A DNA stretch of 64,000 nt, taken from contig NZ_JAYGHR010000063.1 of NCBI RefSeq assembly GCF_034932365.1, positions 124,001 through 188,000 of the forward strand. The letters are read 5' to 3'. Shown one piece after another: positions 19,450-27,883 of the stretch. Position numbers and translations under genes: made by a program. The stretch's first letter is position 1. Each line of letters opens with the position of its first letter. The DNA comes from Capilliphycus robustus. Its GTDB lineage: Bacteria; Cyanobacteriota; Cyanobacteriia; Cyanobacteriales; Microcoleaceae. The notes beneath the pieces were generated by a model. The model was given only the letters and a program-made list of their open reading frames with translations. It did no database searches and was not told where the DNA came from.

Positions 19450-22400
19450 TTATACAAGACTTTCAGGACTATCTGCGAAAATAATCGTGCTAGAGTTGAG
19501 ACTCGGATCAATCAGATACTCACTAATACTCTGACTCGCTTCCACTTCCGCTAAGTCTTGAGAACTAATGCCATTTCGGGTTAAAAGTCGATAAGTAACA
19601 GGAACGGCGCCTTCTTCACTTTCCTCTGGAGGGAGAGAACTGTCATCAAAAATCGGAACACTAATGCTTGCGGTTTGTTCGGTAATAGTAAACGCGAACC
19701 CGGTAAAATCAAAGTCTCCTGTCGGGAAACTTTCACCTCCTGTATAGGAAAGTTCGGTGAGATCGAGTTGAGTCAAAGATCGAGGAAGATCGCTGTCTAC
19801 AAATACTCGTAGTCCGTCTTCTGGAGGCGGTTGATTGAGTGAAAATTCAAAGTTTAACCGAGTTCCTTCTGTTTCAATCAATGTGTTTGGACTCGCGCTA
19901 AAACTCACTTGAATTAACTCATCTTCTGGTTCGGGATTATCCGGCAGATTTCCATTATCGGAGGGATTTTCAGGAGGTTGATTGTTATTATCATCATTCG
20001 GTTCATCTTGATCATCATTATCATTTTCAGGATTGGGATTTTCTTCATTTTCTAGAGGAGAAATATCCAGTTTATTAGCCTCAACATCAAGAACTGCTAA
20101 AATTTCATCAGTATCCAACAAGCGAATTTGAGTTAGACCATTTTGTTGGGTGGTTCGGAGTTGATCAAAGGTTAATTCTCCAGCGAGTTCAAAGCTATCT
20201 GTTCCGGCTTCAAAACCTACAATGGTATCGGTTCCTTGACCTGTTGAAAGCATAAACTTATCCCGTCCTAACCCGCCAATTAGGGTATCATTTCCTGCAT
20301 CTCCTGAAAGAAAATCATCTCCTTCACCTCCAAAAATTAAATCATCTCCTTTACCCCCATAAAAGCTATCATTCCCCTCCTCGCCAATTAGTGTATCTTC
20401 ATCTTGATTTCCAAAAATTAAATCATCTCCTTCACCTCCGATGATAAAATCTCGACGTTGAGAATTTCCGCTTGAAGGATCATCACCAAATAGAGAATCA
20501 TTTCCTTTTTCTCCAAAAATTACATCATTCCCTAAACCACCAATAATCCGATCATCATCTTCACCTCCAAATAGATTATCATCCTTCTCTAAACCTAAAA
20601 TAGAATCATTTCCTTGATTTCCAAAAAGCGCGTCGTTTTCTTCGGTTCCAATCAGTTCATTATCTTCTAAATCTCCGAATATTTCTGAGTTAATCTCTGA
20701 ATTTAGTTCGGGAGTAGGTAATTCAATTTCTATCGGAATAATCGGTTCGGGTTCCGGTTCAGCTTCCAGTTCAGGTTCAGGAGAAAAAGATTCCGGAATA
20801 GGAGGAAGTTGGGGAACAACAAACGGTGAAATCAGGAGTTCAAAGCTATCTTGAATTTGATTTGCTTGCGAGTCACTAGCCGTTACAGTAACATTAAATT
20901 GTCCGGGTTGTGTGGGAATTCCAACGATTAATCCACTGTTTGAATCAAAGTCTAAATTAGCAGGTAAACCTGTTACTGAATAGGTTATAAGATCGTTCTC
21001 AGGATCACTAAAATTTTGACTGATATTGAGACTAAATCCTAGCTGTTGTAATCCAGCTTGATCTGAGATGGGTGTTGTTAAAACTGGAGGTTGGTTGGTT
21101 GAATCATCAGGAGTTTCATCAATATCCTCGTCAGGATTCTCTCCCGAATCATCAGGATTTTCATCAATATCCTCGTCAGGATTCTCTCCCAAATCATCAG
21201 GATTTTCATCAATATCCTCGTCAGGATTCTCTCCCGAATCATCAGGATTTTCATCAATATCCTCGTCAGGATTCTCTCCCGAATCATCAGGATTTTCATC
21301 AATATCCTCATCAGGATTCTCTCCCGAATCATCAGGATTTTCATCAATATCCTCGTCAGGATTCTCTCCCGAATCATCAGGATTTTCATCAATAAATGTA
21401 ATTGAAATCGGAGTATAATCTTCTGCTAGGTTATAATTTTCACTTTCTACTAATTGAAAACTAATAACTTGTTCTTCTTCGTCAAGAACATCTTGAAAAA
21501 TGGGTAAACTAATACTAGCATTCTGTTCAAGAATGGTAATAGCAAAAGCAAAAAAATCTTCATTGGGTGAAACATCATTAATATTTCCAATTCCTGATGA
21601 GTTAACATTGGATAAATCAAACTGAGTAAACCCTTGAGGAGTATTACTTTCCAAAATCACCGTAATCCCTTCTTGCGCTGGAGGTTCGCTGAGTTCAAAG
21701 TTAAAAGTTAACTCAGTAGATTCAGTTTCGATTAACGTTTCAGGAGTTGCAGTCAAGCTAACAGTGGGAATATTCGGAGGAATATTCGGCGGTTCTTCAA
21801 CTGTTAGATTAACGGTAGCAATATTAGAATTGTCGGTTCCATCGTTTACTTGATAGGTGAAACTATCGCTTCCAGTAAAATCTAAATTGGGTGTATAATT
21901 AAATGTTCCATCTGGATTGAAGGTTAAACTTCCATTACTTGGTTCAGTAATTAAAGTAGCCGTGAGTTCATCGCCATCATCATCGATATCATTGCTAATA
22001 ATTCCTGACGTTGGGTTAACTGTTAAAACGGTTTCAAATGGAGTGGTATAGTTATCATCCGTCGCAACTGGAGGAATATTAGGCGCTTCTCCAACTGTTA
22101 GATTAACGGTAGCAATATTAGAATTGTCGGTTCCATCGTTTACTTGATAGGTGAAACTATCGCTTCCAGTAAAATCTAAATTGGGTGTATAATTAAATGT
22201 TCCATCTGGATTGAAGGTNNNNNNNNNNNNNNNNNNNNNNNNNNNNNNNNNNNNNNNNNNNNNNNNNNNNNNNNNNNNNNNNNNNNNNNNNNNNNNNNNN
22301 NNNNNNNNNNNNNNNNNNTAAACTTCCATTACTTGGTTCAGTAATTAAAGTAGCCGTGAGTTCATCGCCATCATCATCGATATCATTGCTAATAATTCCC

Positions 22401-22909
22401 TCCGTTAGATTAACCGTTAAAACAGTTTCAAAAGGAGTTGTGTAATCATCGTTGTCCGCAACCGGAGGACTATTGAGTTGAGATGCTGTATCGGCTAAAT
22501 TTAAAGTAATTTGACTCGCATTCGCATCAATACTATAAGCGTCGTTTTCTACCAAAAAAAATGTCGTCTCTTCTACGCCAATATCATTATTTCGGTTAAA
22601 ATTTGGATCGTTAGGTGGGAGATCGTCGTCATCAAAAATAGGTAAGATAATTGTGGCAGTGTTATCAAGAATTCTAAAATCAAATCCGCTATTGTCAGCA
22701 TTTCCTCTAATAATTTGACCTCCAGTAACTTCGGGAGGAGGTATCAAAATATTAAAGTCACCCAAAGCAAAGGGAATGTCGTTATCGAGAGTGATGACAA
22801 CTCCATCATCGGGAATTTCTCCCTCAACGTTAAAGGTAATGGTGGTTGCGCTTCCTTCATCTTCAATTAAAATTGATGGGTCAGCCGTGATACCGATTGT
22901 GATAGCCAT
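19450..22909 (-). CDS. Long RTX-type secreted repeat protein, interrupted by an assembly gap
   Basis: Two open stretches (22909 to the gap and the gap to 19450) belong to one gene; the frame is broken only because the gap was filled with exactly 100 N. Order from the N-terminus: Calx-beta-like domain; tandem 98-residue cadherin/VCBS-type repeats (DNYTTPFETVLTVN start, YTPNLDFTGSDSFTY core); a second Calx-beta-like domain; an acidic linker of 15-residue repeats (NPDDSGENPDEDIDE); a putative Ig/cadherin domain; a Pro-Glu linker; RTX calcium-binding nonapeptides (GGxGxDxLx) at about 20250-20650; an RTX C-cap; and a last Calx-beta-like domain. There is no signal peptide, which fits type I secretion. 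Probably an extracellular or surface structural or adhesive protein. The start is the ATG at 22909, with only a weak ribosome site. Confidence 0.88.
21101..21393. repeat. 45-bp tandem repeat, six full copies plus a partial
   Basis: Units start at 21101, 21146, 21191, 21236, 21281, 21326 and 21371 (partial). Each encodes the 15-residue acidic unit NPDDSGENPDEDIDE. Copies differ by only a few bases (for example G to A at 21191), which implies recent slippage expansion. The unit length is a multiple of three, so copy-number change keeps the frame. Confidence 0.97.
21801..22450. repeat. 294-bp tandem repeats containing a 100-N assembly gap
   Basis: Nearly identical units encode a 98-residue cadherin/VCBS-type domain; one begins at 21801 and the next at 22095. 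The gap at 22219-22318 begins at unit offset 124, and the sequence after it resumes at the same offset (taaacttcc). The true missing length is therefore zero or a whole number of 294-bp units. Confidence 0.9.
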
Positions 22910-23170
22910 TTTTCAAATTCCGTTGCGTTATTGAATCAAACCTGTCAGAATAGATTAGCTCTAGCTGAGAATGAGTAGCAACAGTAGAATAGCATGATTC
23001 AGAACGATTGAGTCGATATCTCGATAAAATTCCAATTTCGGGACACTTGAAATTTTAATTTCGAGTATCCTATGAGTTTGTCTGTCTGAATTTACCCAGA
23101 GACCCAATTTATGACTGGAACTTAAACTTTTATAAATATTTTTATAACAGAAAATCCAGTTCTATAATTT

Positions 23171-23202
23171 CAAAGCCACTAATTTTCAAAGCCACTAATT
23201 TT
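23171..23202. repeat. 16-bp perfect tandem duplication abutting a start codon
   Basis: caaagccactaatttt occurs twice in a row, at 23171-23186 and 23187-23202, and the MFS start ATG follows directly at 23203. No Shine-Dalgarno sequence is present in it. Confidence 0.95.
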
Positions 23203-24498
23203 ATGAGAACGTTTACTATTCTTTGGTTTGGACAGTTAGTTTCAGCAATTGGTAGCACCATGACCTATTTTGCCAGTGTTATCTGGATGTGGTCATTGAG
23301 TGAATCGGCGACAACGTTATCTCTAGGTGGCTTTTTTGGAATTGCTACTAGCCTTGTTTTAACGCTGTTTTCTGGGATTATTGTAGATCGGGTAAACCGT
23401 AAAATTTTAATTTTAATTGCGGATTTAGTTGCAGGTTTATCAACAGTTATTTTATTATTCTTGGCTTTAACAAATAGCTTAGAAATTTGGCATCTTTATA
23501 TTGCGATTGCGATTAATACTCCCTTTAATCAAATTCAAATTTTAGCTTATCAAGCCTCAATTTCTCTGTTAGTTTCTCCCCAACATTATACTCGCGCAAC
23601 CAGTATGGGAGCCGCTCTCAATTATGGTTCAAGTATTCTCGCTCCGGCTTTAGCAGGAATATTTTATCCAGTCATTGGATTAGTTGGAATTTTGATCATT
23701 GATATTTTAACTTTTATCGTTGCGATCGCCACTTTACTACTGACAGTTATTCCTCAACCTCAACCCTCTAATTCTAACAATGTATCTGAACAAACGATTG
23801 GGAAACAAATCACCTTTGGATTTTCCTATGTTTGGCCGAAATCGGGTTTATTAGCATTATTAACAGTTACAACTTTATTTGGATTTGCTCACGATATTGG
23901 CGCTGCGATTTATGAACCAATGATATTAGCGCGGAGTGGTGGAGATAGCAATATATTAGGATTTGCTGCATCTGCGGCAGGTGCAGGAGGAATTACAGGT
24001 GCGATTATTGTTACCATTTGGGGAGGCACAAAACGCCGAATTAATGGGGTATTATTGGCGATGTTGGGAGCAGGAATCAGTAAAACAATATTTGGTTTAG
24101 GTGAAACCGCTTTTGTTTGGATTCCTGCCCAATTTTGTTCTTCGTTAAATTTTCCCTTAATGGGAAGTTCAGATACTTCGATTTGGTTAACTCAAGTTTC
24201 ACCTGATATTCAAGGACGAATTTTAGCCATGCGATCGCTCATGCGTCAAAGTGTTTCTGCTATTGCGTATTTAATAGCAGGGCCTTTAGCAGACTATATC
24301 TTTGAACCCGCAATGCAGCCCGGAGGCATTTTATCACCCTTTTTTAGCCCTATATTTGGCAGTGAAAAAGGAGCAGGAATCGCCCTTTTATATGTTATGA
24401 GTTCGGTGGGATTATTGCTGCTTGGATTTTGGGGATTTCAATTAAAACCGTTGAAAACGGTTGAAAAAGAAGTTAGTTCACTTTCAGCAAACGGCTAA
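23203..24498 (+). CDS. MFS efflux transporter, drug/metabolite exporter type (DHA3-like)
   Basis: 431 residues with about 11-12 hydrophobic segments spread through the whole chain. The FWFGQLVSAIGSTMT-like start and the GIIVDRVNRKILI loop between helices 2 and 3 are typical of the macrolide-efflux (MefA/DHA3) branch of the major facilitator superfamily. It should be an inner-membrane proton-driven exporter of a small hydrophobic or amphipathic compound. Its place between the biosynthetic operons makes export of their product plausible, but no substrate can be read from sequence. It is divergent from the RTX gene and its 3' end overlaps the convergent sucrase/ferredoxin-like gene by 26 bases. 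Upstream there is a TTATAAA/TTTATAA dyad near 23130-23150 and a 16-bp tandem repeat at the start codon. Confidence 0.88.
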   Translation: MRTFTILWFGQLVSAIGSTMTYFASVIWMWSLSESATTLSLGGFFGIATSLVLTLFSGIIVDRVNRKILILIADLVAGLSTVILLFLALTNSLEIWHLYIAIAINTPFNQIQILAYQASISLLVSPQHYTRATSMGAALNYGSSILAPALAGIFYPVIGLVGILIIDILTFIVAIATLLLTVIPQPQPSNSNNVSEQTIGKQITFGFSYVWPKSGLLALLTVTTLFGFAHDIGAAIYEPMILARSGGDSNILGFAASAAGAGGITGAIIVTIWGGTKRRINGVLLAMLGAGISKTIFGLGETAFVWIPAQFCSSLNFPLMGSSDTSIWLTQVSPDIQGRILAMRSLMRQSVSAIAYLIAGPLADYIFEPAMQPGGILSPFFSPIFGSEKGAGIALLYVMSSVGLLLLGFWGFQLKPLKTVEKEVSSLSANG

Positions 24499-25564
24499 CT
24501 TGGTATTGTTCGACAGCTTTGGGTTTAACCTGTTCACCGGATCTCAGTAAACTGAGAACTTTTCCACTCAATTTAACTCTCGCTGTGTAAGCGCCTTGAA
24601 CTGTATCTTCTGGGGAATTGTATTCAATAATAACATCAACCCAAGTCGCCTTTTGTTCAAGTTTTTTTCGTAAAATTTTAGCTTGAGGGAGAGGAATAAA
24701 TCGTAAAATCTGTTTCAAAATGTAGATAAAAATACCACCTTGATCTTGAGCAATAACACGACCTGATTTATGATAATTTAACCAATTCCAACCTTCTTTA
24801 TCCCAGATTTCTCGTTCGGCTATTTGAGCAAATTTGACCAAACCAGACCATCCCCGATAATAGGGTTTTAAATCTACTAAATTTCCTTCTTGATGAATGA
24901 GTAAATCGAGGATATCAGACTCTAAATGACCCCAAAACCGACCCGAAGGAAAATCAATTAAAGTCGGTGCGAATTGATGACCCCCAAAATGATTCGTTTG
25001 CCAAATTCTGACTTTATTTCGAGAATTAGCAGCATAGTTTTGACGGAGTTCTTGATAAAGCGGATAACCAAACCGACCACAAGCCCGATCCACTTGAGTA
25101 TGAGTACAAACTAAAATCTCTCGAATATCTTGAGTATTTTGGCGATAGTGTTCAAATTTTTCTAACTTCTGAGGTTGAATTAACAGTGCATGAATCACTG
25201 AACTAAGTTCATCTTCAGGAAACAGATATTCCTGTTTTTCAAACTCAGAAAATAATACAGTTGAACGACAGTAATGAAAAATCCTAACATAACCCGGTTT
25301 AGAATAGTCTTCATCGGGAACAACTAACAGGGGTCTTAGCATAATTTTAGGGTTGAGCTGTTCCCACTGTTTCAACGCTTCAACAATAGGCTGAAGCCTA
25401 GAATTATTTTTCCAGGGGTTACTTGTCCAAGGCTGAGGAACTTCTACAATTAACCATTGTTCAACGGTGGGTGCAGTACCAATCGGATCGGCTCCATTCG
25501 CTTTAGAAAAAACGTTACAATAGCTGCATTCGGTTTGATTTTCTACCAGTTCTGATGTGATCAT
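24473..25564 (-). CDS. Sucrase/ferredoxin-like family protein
   Basis: 363 residues. The central part has a thioredoxin-like ferredoxin pattern, with VCTHTQVDRACGRFG near residues 150-165, and further on the HFGGHQFAPTL His motif typical of the sucrase/ferredoxin-like (Suc_Fer) family, which probably binds a [2Fe-2S] cluster with Cys and His ligands. An N-terminal CSYC pair is also present. The biochemical role of the family is not well defined; in cyanobacteria it often lies near iron or siderophore genes (from memory). The C-terminal end overlaps the convergent MFS gene by 26 bases. Its neighbours here are an exporter and an FTR1-like membrane protein, consistent with metal or redox function but not proof of it. 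Confidence 0.82.
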   Translation of the reverse strand: MITSELVENQTECSYCNVFSKANGADPIGTAPTVEQWLIVEVPQPWTSNPWKNNSRLQPIVEALKQWEQLNPKIMLRPLLVVPDEDYSKPGYVRIFHYCRSTVLFSEFEKQEYLFPEDELSSVIHALLIQPQKLEKFEHYRQNTQDIREILVCTHTQVDRACGRFGYPLYQELRQNYAANSRNKVRIWQTNHFGGHQFAPTLIDFPSGRFWGHLESDILDLLIHQEGNLVDLKPYYRGWSGLVKFAQIAEREIWDKEGWNWLNYHKSGRVIAQDQGGIFIYILKQILRFIPLPQAKILRKKLEQKATWVDVIIEYNSPEDTVQGAYTARVKLSGKVLSLLRSGEQVKPKAVEQYQVSRLLKVN

Positions 25565-25700
25565 AATCTTTAATTCTCTAAATTGTAGTTAGTTAAAGTC
25601 AGTTAGTCCGTTAAAGTCAGAGGTTGAAACCTCGGCCTAATTTTAAAGTCCTCTGAATAGGACTAAGAATTAAAAGTTGAGTCGGTTCAAACCGACTTTG

Positions 25701-25887
25701 CCTATTAGACGGGGACTTTAGTCCCTGGCGTAAAACCGATTTAATTTGAGTTTTGTTCACTTTTGACAAAAAGGAGTTAGTCCGTTCAAGTAAAAGAGTT
25801 TTAAACTTTTTCCTATTACACGAGGACTTTAGTCCCTGGCGTAAAACCGATTTAATTTGAGCTTTGTTCACTTTTGACAAGAGGAGT
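25701..25887. repeat. Imperfect duplication of the 3' end of the adjacent gene
   Basis: A segment of about 76 bp occurs at 25701-25776 and again at 25812-25887, offset 111. It starts cctatta, passes through gggactttagtccc-like palindromes and ends in cacttttgacaa. The second copy contains the last codons and stop of the membrane-protein gene (TPLVKSEQSSN), so the first copy is a duplicated gene end. Other short palindromes (ggttgaaacctcgg, agtcggttcaaaccgact) lie at 25617-25700. The 93-codon frame across this region is repeat-derived and not called. Confidence 0.85.
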
Positions 25888-26613
25888 AGCATAATCAATT
25901 GAGTCTTGATTTTTTTTCAGCATATATATCGCTACAGTTGCAGCTAAACTATACAAACTGACTAACATTAAAATTGCAAATTCTTCAAAAATCCATTCAA
26001 AACCAAGTCCTTCTCCTAGCCAAAATGTACCTAACGCCGTGAGTAAAATTCCGGCACAAAGTTTAATTAAAACTTCAGGAAGCTTGAGTAAATATTGATG
26101 GAGTAATGTAACTAAACCCAGGGAGAAAACTAGGGCTAAAATAGTAGCACTGATTGCTTCTTTCCACGCCGCAGAAGCCAAGCCTAATGTTGTCACAATA
26201 ATGGCGACTTCTAAGCCTTCTAAAGCCGCACTTTTTGCCATGATCATAAAGTTCAAGGGACTAAAACCTTGCGGTTCCGTTTCTATGGAAATTCCTTCAG
26301 CTTCTAGGGGATCATCACTCATCCAGCCTGCGCGTTTTCCTTTGGCTTGTCGCAAAACGGACTTTTTCACCCATCCCCAACCAAACCAGATGAGTAAACT
26401 ACCGATAAGAATTTGCAATAAATACAAGGGAATCAACTGCAAACTGCTACCCAGAGCGATCGCTACGACAGCAACTCCAGTCAACCCGGCGACAGTTCCC
26501 CAGATCGCCTCTCGTGCATAGCCGGAACGGGCGATCGCATAAGCAATCGCTGCCGTTTCCAAGAACTCAACACTGGCACTCCCCGCCGCCGCTAAAAAGA
26601 TACTCCAGTTCAT
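25852..26613 (-). CDS. Multi-pass membrane protein resembling FTR1-type permeases
   Basis: About 253 residues with six or seven hydrophobic helices. Two helices carry acidic residues in the style of iron permeases: SVEFLETAAIAYAI near the N-terminus and AALEGLEVAIIVTT near the middle, the latter recalling the REGLE motif of FTR1. The family is otherwise an uncharacterised predicted membrane protein, so metal transport is inference. I choose the ATG at 26613 (MNWSIFL). A TTG at 26634 would add seven residues but would place the predicted promoter and operator inside the gene. A possible -10 and a Fur-like dyad lie directly upstream. The 3' end is duplicated downstream. Confidence 0.75.
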   Translation of the reverse strand: MNWSIFLAAAGSASVEFLETAAIAYAIARSGYAREAIWGTVAGLTGVAVVAIALGSSLQLIPLYLLQILIGSLLIWFGWGWVKKSVLRQAKGKRAGWMSDDPLEAEGISIETEPQGFSPLNFMIMAKSAALEGLEVAIIVTTLGLASAAWKEAISATILALVFSLGLVTLLHQYLLKLPEVLIKLCAGILLTALGTFWLGEGLGFEWIFEEFAILMLVSLYSLAATVAIYMLKKNQDSIDYATPLVKSEQSSN

Positions 26614-26618
26614 CTTGT

Positions 26619-26652
26619 TTACAATTATTCTCAATATAGCTATGGTATTATA
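26619..26652 (-). promoter_or_regulatory. Candidate promoter with Fur-like operator
   Basis: On the minus strand TATAAT (26652-26647) is followed by TGAGAATAATTGTAA (26633-26619), which matches the 7-1-7 Fur consensus TGATAATNATTATCA at 11 of 14 positions. The dyad lies between the -10 and the ATG at 26613, where a repressor would block initiation. No strong -35 was seen. Confidence 0.5.
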
Positions 26653-26897
26653 CAGGGAGATTGGTCAAAAAACCAGATTTCGCTGAATTTTTCTGCTTGA
26701 CCTTTTTTGAGAGTTAATCTGTATAGCACTCTAGCATTGGAAATTTCTTGTGTTGAAACGCTTTTCATCAATAAAATTAGGTGGATTCAAATTCGCTGCT
26801 TTGCCCAGATTGTCGCCCTCATCGTCCTGGAGGGAGTCGCTAAACAGCAATTGACCACTCTGACTACGACCATCCTCTGTTGTAAAGGCTTTCAAAC

Positions 26898-27674
26898 ATG
26901 ACAACAATACAAAACTTTAATCATTGGCTGACTTGTCCTCAACCGAATCCCAAAGCAAAATTACGCTTATTTTGTTTTCATTATGCTGGCGGCGGAGCGT
27001 TAATTTTTCGCAACTGGTCAGCTTATTTTTCTCCCAATATCGAACTCTGTGCGGTTGAACTTCCGGGGCGAGGAAAACGTCTGCGTGAACCGCCCTATAC
27101 TCAACTTAAACCTCTCATAGAAGCGTTAACTTTAGCTATTCATTCTTATTTAGATAAACCGTTTGTTTTCTTGGGTCATAGTATGGGCGGGTTAGTTAGT
27201 TTTGAATTAGCGCGTCAACTACGTCGAGAATATGGTCTTAGTCCCCAACATTTGTTTGTTTCGGGGTGTCGTGCGCCGCAAATTCCTGATCCAGCTCCCC
27301 CCATTCATCAGTTATCAAATCCTGAGTTTATCGAAGAATTACGGCGTTTCAATGGTACCCCAGAAGCCGTTTTACAAAATCAAGAGTTAATGGATTTATT
27401 ATTACCCTGTTTACGGGCAGATTTTGCAGTTTTAGAAACCTATACCTATCAGTCAGAACCCCCATTAACCTGTGATATTACAGCATTCTATGGTTTAGAA
27501 GATCAACAAGTGAGTCAAGCCGAGATGCAAGCTTGGGAACAGCAAACAACGGCTAATTTCTGCTTTAAAACCTTGCCCGGAGATCACTTCTTTCTGCATT
27601 CTCATCAATCTGTTTTAACTGAGTTCATTAACCTGAGAATGAATCAGATATTAAGAGGGTTAGTTCGATTATAA
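26898..27674 (+). CDS. Type II thioesterase (proofreading hydrolase for PKS/NRPS)
   Basis: 258 residues, the usual size for the family. An alpha/beta-hydrolase with the FCFHYAGGGA oxyanion segment near residue 30, PGRGKR, the nucleophile motif GHSMGG with Ser near residue 96, and a C-terminal GDHFFLHS catalytic His. The acid Asp lies in the ITAFYGLEDQQVS region. Type II thioesterases remove wrong or stalled acyl groups from carrier proteins of PKS and NRPS lines. It is on the plus strand, apart from both assembly lines, but no other carrier-protein system is visible, so it probably serves one or both. A TTG-started frame immediately before it (26707-26901) is weak and not called. Confidence 0.92.
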   Translation: MTTIQNFNHWLTCPQPNPKAKLRLFCFHYAGGGALIFRNWSAYFSPNIELCAVELPGRGKRLREPPYTQLKPLIEALTLAIHSYLDKPFVFLGHSMGGLVSFELARQLRREYGLSPQHLFVSGCRAPQIPDPAPPIHQLSNPEFIEELRRFNGTPEAVLQNQELMDLLLPCLRADFAVLETYTYQSEPPLTCDITAFYGLEDQQVSQAEMQAWEQQTTANFCFKTLPGDHFFLHSHQSVLTEFINLRMNQILRGLVRL

Positions 27675-27686
27675 ACGATTTACAAA

Positions 27687-27863
27687 GGGCGGGTTCATAT
27701 CAGTTTTTGCAGAGAACACATATATTTTGGTGTAATATCATGTCCGGTTGATTAATTCTGTTATGGGGTGGGTTTAAACAGTGAACAGTGAACAGTAACC
27801 AGTGATAACTGTAAAAACTGGTTACTGCATAACTGATAACTGTAAACTGTAATGAACCCGCCC
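27687..27863. repeat. MITE-like element with 12-bp terminal inverted repeats
   Basis: GGGCGGGTTCAT at 27687-27698 is the exact inverse of ATGAACCCGCCC at 27852-27863. The interior holds short redundant motifs (gtgaacagtgaacagtaacc, aactgataactgtaaactg) and no gene. A shorter relative with GGGCGGGTT ends lies at 52837-52892. Confidence 0.8.
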
Positions 27864-27883
27864 CTACATAACTTGTGACTGTT

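Noticed and set aside
21101..21393. Possible CRISPR array
   Set aside because: Units are contiguous with no variable spacers, and they code for a linker.
21068..21418. Frames on both strands through the 45-bp repeats
   Set aside because: All three alternative frames are open only because the repeat length is a multiple of three; the real gene is the long minus-strand RTX gene.
22193..22909. Separate 238-residue Calx-beta protein
   Set aside because: Its end is made by the artificial 100-N gap; it is the N-terminus of the long RTX protein.
25617..25898. 93-codon minus-strand frame
   Set aside because: Made of duplicated gene end and palindromic repeats, overlapping the 3' end of the real membrane-protein gene.
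26707..26901. TTG-started 64-codon frame before the thioesterase
   Set aside because: No ribosome site or recognisable motif; its ATGA overlap with the thioesterase is suggestive but the composition is poor.
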